From contig JBFMAZ010000115.1 in the NCBI GenBank assembly GCA_040755415.1, positions 1-47,352 of the forward strand: 47,352 bases of DNA, given 5' to 3'. The stretch comes from QYQD01 sp040755415. Its GTDB lineage: Bacteria; Desulfobacterota; QYQD01. Positions within the stretch are counted from its first letter, which is position 1, and every line of letters starts with the position of its first letter. The notes below the pieces were generated by a model. It had not been told where the DNA came from. It did not search any database and saw only the letters and a program-made list of their open reading frames with translations. Both the position numbers and the translations under genes were made by a program. Shown here one piece after another: positions 16,023 through 25,170 of this stretch.

Positions 16023-17426
16023 ATGGTCAATATACGCACGCGTTTTTCGCCCAGTCCAACTGGTTATCTCCATATTGGCGGGGCACGCACCGCCCTGTTT
16101 AATTGGCTTTTTGCCCGGAGGCATGGTGGGACATTTATCCTGCGGATCGAAGACACAGATGTAGCCCGCTCTACAGAAGAGGCGACCCGGGCTATTTTGG
16201 ATGGACTCAAGTGGCTGGGCATTGATTGGGATGAAGGCCCATATTTCCAATCTCAGCGTCTGGATATCTATCAATCTTACATCGACCGGCTTGTATCGGA
16301 AGGAAAGGCATATTATTGTTCGTGTCCACCGGAGGAACTGGAGGCCAAAAGGAAGGCGGCTTTGGCCGAAGGCCGAAAGCCAAAGTATGACGGCACCTGC
16401 CGTAATCGTGGTCTAAAGAAAGGCCCGAATACCGTCGTCCGTTTTCTTAGTCCCGAACACGGTAAAACTGTAGTACACGATCTGGTGAAAGGACCTACGG
16501 CCTTTGACAATGCAGAACTGGACGACCTGATTGTACAGCGCAGCGACGGCATGCCCACTTACAACTTCGCCGTGGTGATAGACGACATCAGCATGGAGAT
16601 TACCCATATTATCCGGGGCGACGATCATCTGAATAATACCCCGCGTCAGATACTGCTCTATGAGGCCCTGGGCTGTCCGGTACCGGAGTTTGCCCATGTG
16701 CCTATGATTCTGGGCGCAGATAGAACCAGGTTAAGTAAGCGCCACGGAGCCACCTCCGTCCTGGCTTATAAAGAGATGGGCTACTTACCCCAGGCCATGC
16801 TTAACTATCTGGCCCGGCTCGGCTGGTCTCATGGCGACCAAGAGATATTCCCACGGGAAGAATTAATCGGGAAATTTTCTTTAGAGAATGTGGGTAAGTC
16901 TGCGGGCATCTTTAATCCGGATAAACTCCTCTGGCTGAACGCCCATTATATTAAGGAAGAAGACCCGAATAAATTGGCCCAACTTGTTGTCCCATTTCTG
17001 GAACAGCACGGGATTAAGGTGGAAGATGTGTCTTATCTGGCCAGGGCCATTCCTACCCTACAGCCACGTAGTAAGACGCTGGTAGAGATGGCGGGGGGCA
17101 TGCCCTTTTATTTTAAAGATGAATTGGAGTATGAAGAAAAAGCCGCTCAGAAATTTCTTACCCCGGACATTAAAGGACTCCTGCAACAGATTTTGGAAGA
17201 ATTAAAAGGGCTTCCTTTCTTTCGGCAGGAGGATATGGAGGCGACATTTGAACGTTTTTGTGCCGAAAAAGATATTAAATTTAAAAAAATAGCCCAACCC
17301 CTTCGGCTCATACTTACCGGTAAGACAGTAAGTCCGGGCCTGTTTGAGTTGATGGAAGTCCTTGGCCCGGAAAAGGTGGTAAAACGCTTAGAGCGAGGCA
17401 TTAAGTACCTCGCCTCCAGGGTATGA
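16023..17426 (+). CDS. gltX: Glutamyl-tRNA synthetase
   Basis: Class I aminoacyl-tRNA synthetase of 467 residues that charges tRNA with glutamate in the cytosol. The HIGH-type motif is HIGG in PSPTGYLHIGGARTA near residue 17. The KMSKS-type motif is RLSKRHGA near residue 236. A zinc-type segment YYCSC...GTC lies near residue 100. The anticodon-binding C-terminal region ends GPEKVVKRLERG. The ATG follows GAGGGAGCGGTAAG. Whether it is discriminating or also charges tRNA-Gln cannot be told from sequence alone, and gatCAB is not in the window. Confidence 0.95.
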   Translation: MVNIRTRFSPSPTGYLHIGGARTALFNWLFARRHGGTFILRIEDTDVARSTEEATRAILDGLKWLGIDWDEGPYFQSQRLDIYQSYIDRLVSEGKAYYCSCPPEELEAKRKAALAEGRKPKYDGTCRNRGLKKGPNTVVRFLSPEHGKTVVHDLVKGPTAFDNAELDDLIVQRSDGMPTYNFAVVIDDISMEITHIIRGDDHLNNTPRQILLYEALGCPVPEFAHVPMILGADRTRLSKRHGATSVLAYKEMGYLPQAMLNYLARLGWSHGDQEIFPREELIGKFSLENVGKSAGIFNPDKLLWLNAHYIKEEDPNKLAQLVVPFLEQHGIKVEDVSYLARAIPTLQPRSKTLVEMAGGMPFYFKDELEYEEKAAQKFLTPDIKGLLQQILEELKGLPFFRQEDMEATFERFCAEKDIKFKKIAQPLRLILTGKTVSPGLFELMEVLGPEKVVKRLERGIKYLASRV

Positions 17427-17476
17427 GACCGCCTTCCGTATTTTCTCGAAGCCCGTATTTGGGCCACCATTTAAGC

Positions 17477-17504
17477 TTGACATGACTGGTTTTTTGTATA
17501 TATT
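17477..17504 (+). promoter_or_regulatory. Likely sigma70 promoter of the yceD-rpmF-plsX run
   Basis: A perfect -35 box TTGACA (17477-17482), a 16-base spacer and -10 box TATATT (17499-17504, 5 of 6) lie 125 bases upstream of yceD. A short CGCAGAGAGCACGG / CCTCTGTGGCG inverted repeat lies between promoter and gene, so the leader would carry a hairpin. Confidence 0.5.
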
Positions 17505-17629
17505 TCACAAGCTATGCATTTTTTGTGTGTGTAGTTTTTAAGTCGCAGAGAGCACGGGGATAAAAATTAGTAAATTGTCTCTGATTCTTCCGGGCCTCTG
17601 TGGCGAATTTAAATTTTTAAAGGCCAGGC

Positions 17630-18148
17630 TTGAAGATAAAGGTACATGACATCCCCCGGGAAGGGTTAACCTACCACGTCGAATACGGGAGAGAGATCCT
17701 ACAGGATATAGCTCAGGCACAGGAGCCGATCGCGGTTAACATAAAGATTGAACGGGCGGGACGCAACGTCCGGGTCAGGGGTGATATTAAGGCCAGGCTA
17801 TTACTTAACTGCAGTCGTTGTCTGGAGGATTTTGCATGGTCGCTGGCGGATGAATTCGATTTCCTGTTGATGTTACCCCCCGGCGAAAAGGGTTACCCTG
17901 AGATCGAACTTTCACCTGAGGATATGGATGTTTCTTTTTTTGACGGGGAGACCGTGGATGTGGAGCAGATTGCGGCCGAGCAGATATTCTTGCAGATGCC
18001 TATCAAACCTCTCTGCCATGAGGAATGTAAGGGGCTGTGCCCGCATTGCGGCGTCAATCTGAATCTTATCTCATGTGATTGCCGGGCAGAGGCGACCCCC
18101 TCGCCATTTGAGGCGTTGAGAGATATAAAACTCAAAGATCGATCATAA
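17630..18148 (+). CDS. yceD: YceD family protein (DUF177)
   Basis: This 172-residue DUF177/YceD protein is almost always encoded directly before rpmF, as here with 18 bases between. Relatives are linked to 23S rRNA and ribosome maturation in plants and bacteria. A CSRC pair sits near residue 63 and a cysteine-rich tail (CHEECKGLCPHCGVN ... CDC) near residue 128; both are typical of the family and may bind metal. Start ATG 17630 lacks a strong binding site. Confidence 0.88.
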   Translation: MKIKVHDIPREGLTYHVEYGREILQDIAQAQEPIAVNIKIERAGRNVRVRGDIKARLLLNCSRCLEDFAWSLADEFDFLLMLPPGEKGYPEIELSPEDMDVSFFDGETVDVEQIAAEQIFLQMPIKPLCHEECKGLCPHCGVNLNLISCDCRAEATPSPFEALRDIKLKDRS

Positions 18149-18166
18149 AAACAAGGAGAATTTAAT

Positions 18167-18346
18167 ATGGGACTACCGAAAAGAAGACATTCAAGGTCAA
18201 GAAGGGGAAAACGGCGGGCCCAGCAGGGTTTGGTTCTGCCCGGTCTTTCTACTTGCCCGCAGTGCCAGGAACCCAAATTGCCGCACCGTGTTTGCCCCCA
18301 CTGCGGCACTTATAAAGGCCGGACCTTAATCGAAGTAACCGAATAA
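18167..18346 (+). CDS. rpmF: 50S ribosomal protein L32
   Basis: A 59-residue basic protein opening MGLPKRRHSRSRRGKRRAQQ. It has two CXXC knuckles (C30, C33, C43, C46) that bind zinc in zinc-type L32. AAGGAG lies upstream of the ATG. The tight yceD-rpmF-plsX order is the common bacterial arrangement linking a ribosomal protein with phospholipid and fatty-acid synthesis. Confidence 0.95.
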   Translation: MGLPKRRHSRSRRGKRRAQQGLVLPGLSTCPQCQEPKLPHRVCPHCGTYKGRTLIEVTE

Positions 18347-18363
18347 TAGCCATATAACCAACT

Positions 18364-19401
18364 ATGATAAGAGTAGCTGTTGATGCCATGGGGGGCGACC
18401 ATGCCCCCACCGTGGTCATAGAAGGGGCCGCTCAGGCTATAAAGGAAAGGCCCCTTTCCATCATTCTGGTTGGCCGGGAAAATCTATTAACTCAAGAAAT
18501 TGAGCGTCTCGGGGCCGGATCGGGTCATTTTATCATACAAAATGCCACAGAAGTTGTGGGCATGGATGAATCTCCTTCTGAGGCCTTAAAAAAGAAGAAG
18601 GATTCTTCTATCCGGATGACGTTTGAGATGGTGGGCCGGGGACGGGCCGACGCAGCCGTCAGCGCCGGAAATTCTGGCGCCACCCTGGCTACGGCCAGCT
18701 TTATACTGGGAAGATTGGAGGGGGTAGAGCGTCCGGCTATTGCCGGTGTCCTTCCCACTCTCAAGGGACCGACGGTGATGATCGATGCCGGAGCCAATGT
18801 GGACTGTAAGCCCCATCATCTTCTCCAATTTGGTATAATGGGTGCGGTGTTTTCTCAGGGCATTTTGGAGGTATCCAATCCGCGTGTAGGTCTGATGAGT
18901 ATAGGCGAAGAGGGTGCCAAAGGGAATCTGGTAGTAAAAAAGGCGTATGAACTTTTTTCCGCGAGTTCGCTCAACTTTATAGGTAACGTGGAAGGAAGGG
19001 ACGTCTTTAGAGGCGACGTAGATGTTATTGTCTGTGACGGTTTTGTCGGTAATGTCTCGTTGAAGTTAAGCGAAGGTCTGGCTGAGGTCATCAGTCTTAT
19101 GCTCAGGGCCGAGATAGAAAAGAGCCTTTGGGCCAGGGCAGGTTATTTGTTATGCAGAAACGCCTTCCGCAGGTTTAAGAAGAAGGTAGATTATGCAGAG
19201 TACGGAGGAGCCCCCCTTCTGGGTATAAATGGTATTGGAATTATTGCCCATGGCCGGTCCTGTCCCCGGGCCATCAAGAATGCCATTTTGATGGCTGCTG
19301 AGTTTGTATCACAAAAACTGAACGAACACCTCCTTTCCAATTTAAGAAACAACGGGGACTTACAGGCCCTGGGCAGGCGGCGGGTCGTATCTAACAGGTA
19401 A
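18364..19401 (+). CDS. plsX: Phosphate acyltransferase PlsX
   Basis: 345 residues. PlsX makes acyl-phosphate from acyl-ACP and phosphate for the first acylation of glycerol 3-phosphate by PlsY. Motifs MIRVAVDAMGGDHAP, AGNSGATLA, GVERPAIAGVLPT, DAGANVDCKP, GEEGAKGN and CDGFVGNVSLK are all present. It begins 17 bases after rpmF, in a shared operon. The C-terminus (RRRVVSNR) is slightly extended. It is a peripheral membrane enzyme and no membrane span is seen. Confidence 0.95.
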   Translation: MIRVAVDAMGGDHAPTVVIEGAAQAIKERPLSIILVGRENLLTQEIERLGAGSGHFIIQNATEVVGMDESPSEALKKKKDSSIRMTFEMVGRGRADAAVSAGNSGATLATASFILGRLEGVERPAIAGVLPTLKGPTVMIDAGANVDCKPHHLLQFGIMGAVFSQGILEVSNPRVGLMSIGEEGAKGNLVVKKAYELFSASSLNFIGNVEGRDVFRGDVDVIVCDGFVGNVSLKLSEGLAEVISLMLRAEIEKSLWARAGYLLCRNAFRRFKKKVDYAEYGGAPLLGINGIGIIAHGRSCPRAIKNAILMAAEFVSQKLNEHLLSNLRNNGDLQALGRRRVVSNR

Positions 19402-19410
19402 TAAAAAATT

Positions 19411-19553
19411 ATAAATGCCAAAGATCAAATGTCAAATCAAATCCAAATGACTAAATGCCAAAAATCACCGCCCGCAGGTTCGCTTATGGCAGGTTTGAAC
19501 TTTATCATTTGTCATTGATTTGGACTTTGAAATTTGGAATTTGTTATCCATCT
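19411..19553. repeat. Palindromic TTTGAAATTTGG tract between plsX and fabH
   Basis: The left arm (AAATGCCAAAGATCAAATG, AATCCAAATGACTAAATGCC) pairs imperfectly with the right arm (TTTGTCATTGATTTGGAC, TTTGAAATTTGGAATTTG) around a short GC-rich centre. It is the same family as at 21830, 26879 and 32473. It opens a 232-base gap in an otherwise tight gene run. Confidence 0.65.
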
Positions 19554-19633
19554 TATCAAGATGTCACTGATTTATTGTGATTTTCTGCCCTAGAAAACAC
19601 GAATTTTAGAGCTAAAAGTCCGGGAGAATCTGC

Positions 19634-20614
19634 TTGGTACGTACAGTTGTTGTCGGCACAGGTTGTCACTTACCGGCGAGGGTATTGACCAACCAGGATC
19701 TGGAAAAGATGGTCGATACCTCTGACGAATGGATTACTACGCGTTCGGGGATAAAAGAGCGCCGCATCTCTTCTAAGGATGAGCCCTGTTCCTTTTTGGC
19801 CACGCAGGCGGCTAAGAAGGCCCTGGATATGGCTGGGATTAAGGCCGCAGAATTGGATATGATTATTGTCTGTACCCTGACGCCGGATATGCTCATGCCC
19901 ACGGCCGCCTGTCTGGTACAGAAAAATCTTGGGGCAGAAAGGGCAGCGGCCTTTGACCTATCTGCGGCGTGTTCCGGCTTCCTCTACGGCCTGGCCACAG
20001 CCGACAATTTTATCCGGAACAATATCAATCTGAAAATAGTGGTTATCGGGGCTGAAGTTCTCTCCTGTCGCGTCAATTGGAAGGATAGAAATACGAGCGT
20101 CCTTTTCGGGGATGGGGCCGGAGCAGTGGTGATAACCGGTCGTAACGGAAAGCGGGGTATCCTCTCCAACCATCTGCACGCCGACGGCACCCTCTGGAAA
20201 CTTTTACATATTCCGGGAGGCGGGTGCGTGTTGCCACCCTCCCGCCAGATGCTGGACGACAATCTGCAGTACATTCATATGCAGGGCCGTGATGTATTTA
20301 AGCTGGCCGTAAGGGCCATGGAGGAGTCCGCCCGGGAGGCCCTGGAATCCAATAACTTATCTCCGAAGGACATAAACCTTTACATCCCTCATCAGGCCAA
20401 TATACGAATTATTAACAGCATCGCTGAACGCCTGCAAATACCCAGAGAGAAGGTCTATGTTAATATCCATAAATATGGCAATACATCGGCCGCCACCATT
20501 CCTATTGCCCTGGATGAGGCCAACCGTGAAGGGCGCATCAAGGAAAGGGATCTGGTAATGCTCAATGCCTTCGGGGGAGGTTTCACCTGGGGGGCCTCGC
20601 TGATTAGATGGTGA
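19634..20614 (+). CDS. fabH: 3-oxoacyl-ACP synthase III (FabH)
   Basis: 326 residues. FabH starts fatty-acid synthesis by condensing acetyl-CoA with malonyl-ACP. The Cys-His-Asn triad is visible at about C113 (AACSGFLYG), H253 (PHQANIRI) and N283 (HKYGNTSAA). The C-terminal AFGGGFTWGASLIRW is typical. The start is TTG 19634, with GGGAGA seven bases upstream and the expected MVRTVVVGTGCHLPARV N-terminus. The acyl-CoA dehydrogenase follows after 27 bases. Substrate preference for straight or branched primers cannot be read from sequence. Confidence 0.95.
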   Translation: MVRTVVVGTGCHLPARVLTNQDLEKMVDTSDEWITTRSGIKERRISSKDEPCSFLATQAAKKALDMAGIKAAELDMIIVCTLTPDMLMPTAACLVQKNLGAERAAAFDLSAACSGFLYGLATADNFIRNNINLKIVVIGAEVLSCRVNWKDRNTSVLFGDGAGAVVITGRNGKRGILSNHLHADGTLWKLLHIPGGGCVLPPSRQMLDDNLQYIHMQGRDVFKLAVRAMEESAREALESNNLSPKDINLYIPHQANIRIINSIAERLQIPREKVYVNIHKYGNTSAATIPIALDEANREGRIKERDLVMLNAFGGGFTWGASLIRW

Positions 20615-20641
20615 AAGATATTAATGAAAGGGTGACTTCCT

Positions 20642-21799
20642 ATGGATTATTTCCTGACTGACGAGCAGAAGATGATTGTGGATCTGGCGCGCAAGATAGC
20701 CGAAGAAAAGATTGTGCCCGTACGTGCGGAACTGGATGAAAAAGAGGAATTTCCCTGGAAGATAATGGAAGACCTGGGGAAGGCAGACCTCTTCGGAATC
20801 TATATTCCGGAAAAATACGGTGGATTTGGCGGAGGATGCTTTGAAAACTGTCTGGCTGTGGAACAACTTGGGCGCGCCTGCATTGGCGTAGCCACAACCT
20901 TTGCCGCCAGCGGCCTGGGGGCCTTTCCCATCCTTTTTTGGGGCAGCGAAGAGCAAAAGCAGAAATATCTGCCGGAGATCGCCAGTGGCCGAAAATTGGC
21001 CGCCTTCGGTCTGACGGAGGCCGGGGCAGGGAGCGATGCTGGAGGCATCCGCACCACGGCGACAAAGGACGGCGATGACTATATCTTAAATGGAACCAAG
21101 CAGTGGATCACCAACGGCGGTGAGGCCGAGATCTATACGATAATCGCCCTAACGGATCGGGAGAAAGGAGCGCGGGGGGCAAGCGCCTTTATTGTAGAGA
21201 AAGGGGAGACCGGGTTTAGCTTCGGAAAAAAGGAAAAGAAGATGGGGCTTCGGGCCTCATCTACACGGGAACTTATATTTGACCACTGCCGCGTCCCCAA
21301 AGACCGGATTATCGGCCGTGAAGGCATGGGCTTTATAGTAGCCATGAAGACCCTTGATCTGGCCAGGCCGGGCATCGGAGCCCTGTCCGTCGGCCTGGCG
21401 CAAGGGGCATTGGATGCCGCCGTGCAATATGCCAAAGAGCGGGTACAATTCGGTCATCCCATAATCTCGTTCCAGGCCGTGCAGCATATGCTGGCGGATA
21501 TGGCTACCCAGACGGAGGCGGGCCGGGCCCTGGTCTATGCCGTGGCCAGGTACATAGACAGTGATCCCAAAGATATCAGTAAGGTCTCGGCCATGGCCAA
21601 GCTCTTTCCCAGTGATGTGGCCATGCAGGTGACCACCGATGCGGTCCAGGTCTTCGGCGGCTATGGTTACATGAAGGACTATCCCGTGGAGAAGATGATG
21701 CGGGATGCCAAAATCCTTCAGATTTATGAAGGGACTAACCAGATCCAGCGCAATGTCATCGGCCAGGCCCTGAATAAGGAATATAGCCGCACTAAATAA
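20642..21799 (+). CDS. Acyl-CoA dehydrogenase
   Basis: This 385-residue FAD enzyme of the short/medium-chain acyl-CoA dehydrogenase type introduces a trans-2 double bond (or, with a low-potential donor, could run in reverse). Motifs are LTEAGAGSDAGG, WITNGG, RVQFGHPI and FGGYGYMKDYPVEK, with the catalytic-base glutamate near residue 363 in IYEGTNQIQR. It sits 27 bases after fabH and is followed by etfB and etfA, its natural electron partners. Its place in a fatty-acid-synthesis run is unusual: at this position fabD would be expected. Butyryl-CoA dehydrogenase is one possible identity. Confidence 0.92.
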   Translation: MDYFLTDEQKMIVDLARKIAEEKIVPVRAELDEKEEFPWKIMEDLGKADLFGIYIPEKYGGFGGGCFENCLAVEQLGRACIGVATTFAASGLGAFPILFWGSEEQKQKYLPEIASGRKLAAFGLTEAGAGSDAGGIRTTATKDGDDYILNGTKQWITNGGEAEIYTIIALTDREKGARGASAFIVEKGETGFSFGKKEKKMGLRASSTRELIFDHCRVPKDRIIGREGMGFIVAMKTLDLARPGIGALSVGLAQGALDAAVQYAKERVQFGHPIISFQAVQHMLADMATQTEAGRALVYAVARYIDSDPKDISKVSAMAKLFPSDVAMQVTTDAVQVFGGYGYMKDYPVEKMMRDAKILQIYEGTNQIQRNVIGQALNKEYSRTK

Positions 21800-21829
21800 C
21801 GCTCAAAGCTGAAGGCTGAAAACCAAAAA

Positions 21830-21993
21830 GAATGACAAATTTCAAATTTCAAAGTTCAAAACGTCACTCGTCACCGGTCATTAGTCATTGGTTAAGTTGG
21901 AAGGATAGGTCACTTTTACCAGTGACAAATGACTAATGACATCATAGTTATTTGAACTTCATTTGAACTTTGGATTTTGGCATTTGAAATTTA
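21830..21993. repeat. Nested palindrome between acyl-CoA dehydrogenase gene and etfB
   Basis: The outer arms are TGACAAATTTCAAATTTC and TTTGGCATTTGAAATTT. The inner arms are GTCACCGGTCATTAGTCATT and ACCAGTGACAAATGACTAAT. The two word families are nested, exactly as at 32473-32703. Confidence 0.65.
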
Positions 21994-22056
21994 TCCGCCT
22001 TGGGCGTATTCGAGTTAGGTTTTAGAATTCGGGATTTACTTTAGGAGAGAGACTAG

Positions 22057-22833
22057 ATGAACATCGTCGTTTGCATTAAACAGGTTCCAAATTCGGCTCA
22101 TGTCCGTATTGATCCCGAGACCAAGGTCCTGGTACGGGAGGGGGTAGAAAGCATTGTCAATCCCTATGATATGCACGCCCTCGAGGCCGGATTGAGCCTT
22201 AAGGAACGTTGCGGAGGGAAGATAACGGTATTAACCATGGGCCCCCCCCAGGCTGAAGCAGCATTGCGGGAGGCCATTTCTTGCGGCGCAGACGAGGCCG
22301 TGCTTCTTTCTGACCGGGCCTTTGCCGGTTCTGATACCTGGGCTACTACCTATATCCTCTCTCTAGGCATTAAAAAGATTGGCCGTTTTGATTTGATTAT
22401 TTGCGGGAAACAGGCTATAGATGGGGACACAGCTCAGGTCGGCCCCGGCCTGGCCGAACGTTTAAATATTCCTTATGTCACCTACGTGCGGCGCATAGAA
22501 TCCGTGGAAAACGGCACCATGCGTGTGCAAAGGCTGATGGACGATGGATATGATGTGCTTGACCTGCCCCTGCCGGCCCTTTTAACCGTGGTCAAGGAGC
22601 TCAATGAGCCTCGCCTTCCTTCGCTTAAGGCCAAGATAAGGGCTAAGAGCCAGCAAATCCCCGTCTATGGGGCTAAAGAACTTGGCGCGGATGAAAAGAA
22701 GATCGGTCTGGCCGGATCATTTACCGAGGTGACCGAGATTTTTGCCCCGAAATGGAATAGAAAGCGTCTAATGATCGAAGGCACGGTTGAGGAGCAGGTA
22801 GAGGTTTTGCTTAAAAATATTTTAAATAAATGA
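22057..22833 (+). CDS. etfB: Electron transfer flavoprotein beta subunit
   Basis: 258 residues. EtfB binds one flavin or AMP and carries the contact surface for its dehydrogenase. MNIVVCIKQVPNSAHVRID, NPYDMHALEAGLSLKE, ICGKQAIDGDTAQVGPGLAE and LPALLTVVKELNEPRLPSL are family blocks. ATG 22057 follows TAGGAGAGAG. etfA begins 18 bases after the stop, so the two subunits are co-expressed. Confidence 0.94.
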   Translation: MNIVVCIKQVPNSAHVRIDPETKVLVREGVESIVNPYDMHALEAGLSLKERCGGKITVLTMGPPQAEAALREAISCGADEAVLLSDRAFAGSDTWATTYILSLGIKKIGRFDLIICGKQAIDGDTAQVGPGLAERLNIPYVTYVRRIESVENGTMRVQRLMDDGYDVLDLPLPALLTVVKELNEPRLPSLKAKIRAKSQQIPVYGAKELGADEKKIGLAGSFTEVTEIFAPKWNRKRLMIEGTVEEQVEVLLKNILNK

Positions 22834-22851
22834 GGTATTAAATATCAATAT

Positions 22852-24048
22852 ATGAGCATAAGGATAAACCGGGATAAATGTACAGGTTGCGGAACTTGCG
22901 TTGAATCCTGCCCCTATGAGGCCATTACCCTGGAAAATAGCATAGCCAGAGTTGACGAGACCTGTGTCCTTTGTGGGATCTGTGCGGATAATTGTGAGGC
23001 CGGAGCTATTGTTATTGAACGGGCCCGGGATATGGCCGGAGAAGACCTTCAGTCCTACCGTGGCGTGTGCATTTTTGCCGAGCAGGGATATGGAAAGATG
23101 CACTCCGTCTCCCATGAACTTCTTGGTGTCGGCCGGCGCTTGGCTGACGATCTGGGGGTAGAATTAGCGGCAGTCCTGTTGGGCAACGATGTTATGGATA
23201 CGGCGGATGAACTGGCCGCCTATGGGGCGGATAAGATATATGTGATCGATCATCCAGAGCTTGCCTGCTACAGCGACGATGCCTATGGCAACGTCCTGGT
23301 GGACGTTATCCGGCAGTGCCGGCCGGAAATCTTCCTGGGAGGGGCTACAGCTATCGGCCGCTCGCTTATTCCCCGCGTGGCTACCGTGCTCGGCGTGGGC
23401 CTTACCGCAGATTGCACAGAACTGTCTATACGTAAGGAAGACCGGTTATTACTCCAGACCCGGCCGGCCTTTGGCGGGAATGTTATGGCTACAATTGTCT
23501 GCCCCAGGTCGCGGCCTCAGATGGCCACTGTTCGGCCCAAGGTGATGAAGAAGGGGGATTACACCCCGGGCCGAAAGGCCGAGGTCATTCCTGTTGCTCC
23601 TGGCCCGGACCGGGTGCGTTCCCGTGTACGCCTGGTAAATTCGGTCAAGGAAGAGGCTGATCTGGTCAATGTGGCAGAGGCTGATGTTATAGTCACCGGG
23701 GGTAGGGGCCTTAAAAACGCGGAAAACTTTGCCCTGCTGCACGAACTGGCCAGACAACTGGGCGGCGCTGTTGGAGCCACACGGGCCGCAGTGGATGAGG
23801 GATGGATATCTTATGCCCATCAAATAGGACAGACCGGGAAGACCGTCAATCCCAAGCTTTATATCGCCTGCGGGGTGTCGGGAGCGGTACAGCATTTGGT
23901 AGGTATGCAATCTTCAGAGATCATTGTGGCTATTAACAGTGATCCTGGCGCCCCTATTTTTGATGTAGCTACCTACGGAATAATTGGGGATCTCTTTGAG
24001 ATTATTCCGGCACTAACCAGGAGACTGAAGGAGTTATCGAACTCATGA
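22852..24048 (+). CDS. etfA: Electron transfer flavoprotein alpha subunit with N-terminal ferredoxin domain
   Basis: 398 residues. Residues about 1-60 form a two-[4Fe-4S] ferredoxin domain: CTGCGTCVESCPYEA and CVLCGICADNCEAGA give two CX2CX2CX3C sets. The ETF-alpha domain follows, then the FAD-binding C-terminal domain (GGRGLKNAENFALL, VDEGWISYAHQIGQTGKTV, CGVSGAVQHLVGM, INSDPGAPIFDVATYG). ETF-alpha with such an extension is known from anaerobes, including caffeyl-CoA reductase, where the ETF takes part in flavin-based electron bifurcation. That the complex here bifurcates is inference. The stop overlaps the fabG start by 4 bases. Confidence 0.93.
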   Translation: MSIRINRDKCTGCGTCVESCPYEAITLENSIARVDETCVLCGICADNCEAGAIVIERARDMAGEDLQSYRGVCIFAEQGYGKMHSVSHELLGVGRRLADDLGVELAAVLLGNDVMDTADELAAYGADKIYVIDHPELACYSDDAYGNVLVDVIRQCRPEIFLGGATAIGRSLIPRVATVLGVGLTADCTELSIRKEDRLLLQTRPAFGGNVMATIVCPRSRPQMATVRPKVMKKGDYTPGRKAEVIPVAPGPDRVRSRVRLVNSVKEEADLVNVAEADVIVTGGRGLKNAENFALLHELARQLGGAVGATRAAVDEGWISYAHQIGQTGKTVNPKLYIACGVSGAVQHLVGMQSSEIIVAINSDPGAPIFDVATYGIIGDLFEIIPALTRRLKELSNS

Positions 24049-24791
24049 GCTTCCAAGGGAAGGTGGCAATAGTCACAGGTGGATCAAGAGGTATTGGCCG
24101 GGCCATAGCCCTACGTCTGGGAGGCCTTGGCGCGAGGGTGCTCGTAAATTATACGGCCAATGAAAAGGCGGCCCTCGAGGTTAAAGAGGCCATCGAAAAA
24201 AGTGGCGGTATAGCCAGTATTCATTGCTTTAATGTCTCTTCTTATCAAGCAGTGCAGGATTTCTTCGGCCAGGTGCTTGAGGAATTAGGACGTATAGATA
24301 TACTGGTAAACAATGCCGGGATTACCTGCGATGGTTTGCTGGTACGCATGAAGGAAGAGGACTGGGACCGTGTCCTGGACGTCAATCTGAAGGGCGCCTT
24401 TAATTGTATTCGTGCTGTGGCCAGGGCCATGATGAAACAACGGACCGGCCGCATAATTAATATCTCTTCCGTGATCGGGGCCATGGGCAACGCCGGACAG
24501 GCCAATTACGCCGCCTCTAAGGCCGGACTGATGGGGCTTACCCGCTCCGTAGCTAAGGAACTGGCCCCGCGTGGTATCTGTGTAAATGCCATAGCCCCGG
24601 GTTATATTGAAAGTGATATGACCGCAGCTATCCCCGAGGAGATAAAAAAGTCTTTATCCGCCCAGATACCTTTGGGCAGGTTGGGCACCCCTGAAGATAT
24701 AGCTGATATAGTGGAATTTCTGGCCTCAGATAAGGCCGGTTACATAACCGGACAGGTCATACATGTCAATGGCGGCATGTTTATGGCATGA
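24045..24791 (+). CDS. fabG: 3-oxoacyl-ACP reductase FabG
   Basis: 248-residue short-chain dehydrogenase that reduces 3-oxoacyl-ACP with NADPH. Rossmann motif TGGSRGIGRA, NNAG at about residue 87, the catalytic serine in NISSVIGAMGN, YAASK with catalytic Tyr and Lys, and the C-terminal YITGQVIHVNGG are present. It overlaps etfA by 4 bases (ATGA), which ties the ETF genes to the fatty-acid run by translation coupling. acpP follows. Confidence 0.95.
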   Translation: MSFQGKVAIVTGGSRGIGRAIALRLGGLGARVLVNYTANEKAALEVKEAIEKSGGIASIHCFNVSSYQAVQDFFGQVLEELGRIDILVNNAGITCDGLLVRMKEEDWDRVLDVNLKGAFNCIRAVARAMMKQRTGRIINISSVIGAMGNAGQANYAASKAGLMGLTRSVAKELAPRGICVNAIAPGYIESDMTAAIPEEIKKSLSAQIPLGRLGTPEDIADIVEFLASDKAGYITGQVIHVNGGMFMA

Positions 24792-24837
24792 AATTACCCT
24801 TTGAATATTCGAAAAATACTAGGGAGGAGAAAAAAAT

Positions 24838-25071
24838 ATGTCTGTGCAGGATCAGGTAATGGAGATTATTGCTACTCAGTTGAGCGTAGCCAAAGAGGAG
24901 GTTAAACCTCACGCCTCTTTTGTTGACGACCTCGGCGCTGATTCATTAGACCTGGTAGAGCTGGTAATGGCTATGGAGGAAAAATTTGGCATCGACATCG
25001 CGGACGAAGATGCCGAGAAGATGAAGACTGTCCAGGATGCCGTCAATTATATCCAGACACAGCAGAAATAA
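24838..25071 (+). CDS. acpP: Acyl carrier protein
   Basis: 77 residues, acidic, with the phosphopantetheine attachment serine in DDLGADSLDLVELVMAME at about position 37. AGGAGG precedes the ATG. It carries the growing acyl chain for FabH, FabG and FabF encoded on both sides. A CAGCGGTC/GACCGCTG hairpin lies in the gap before fabF. Confidence 0.97.
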   Translation: MSVQDQVMEIIATQLSVAKEEVKPHASFVDDLGADSLDLVELVMAMEEKFGIDIADEDAEKMKTVQDAVNYIQTQQK

Positions 25072-25170
25072 TAAATTAAACTACCCGGCGTTCAGCGGTC
25101 TTTCTTGACTTCTTTGTCCCGGTTGACCGCTGGCAACTGAGGGCTGAATACTTACAGGTGGAGTGGTGTC

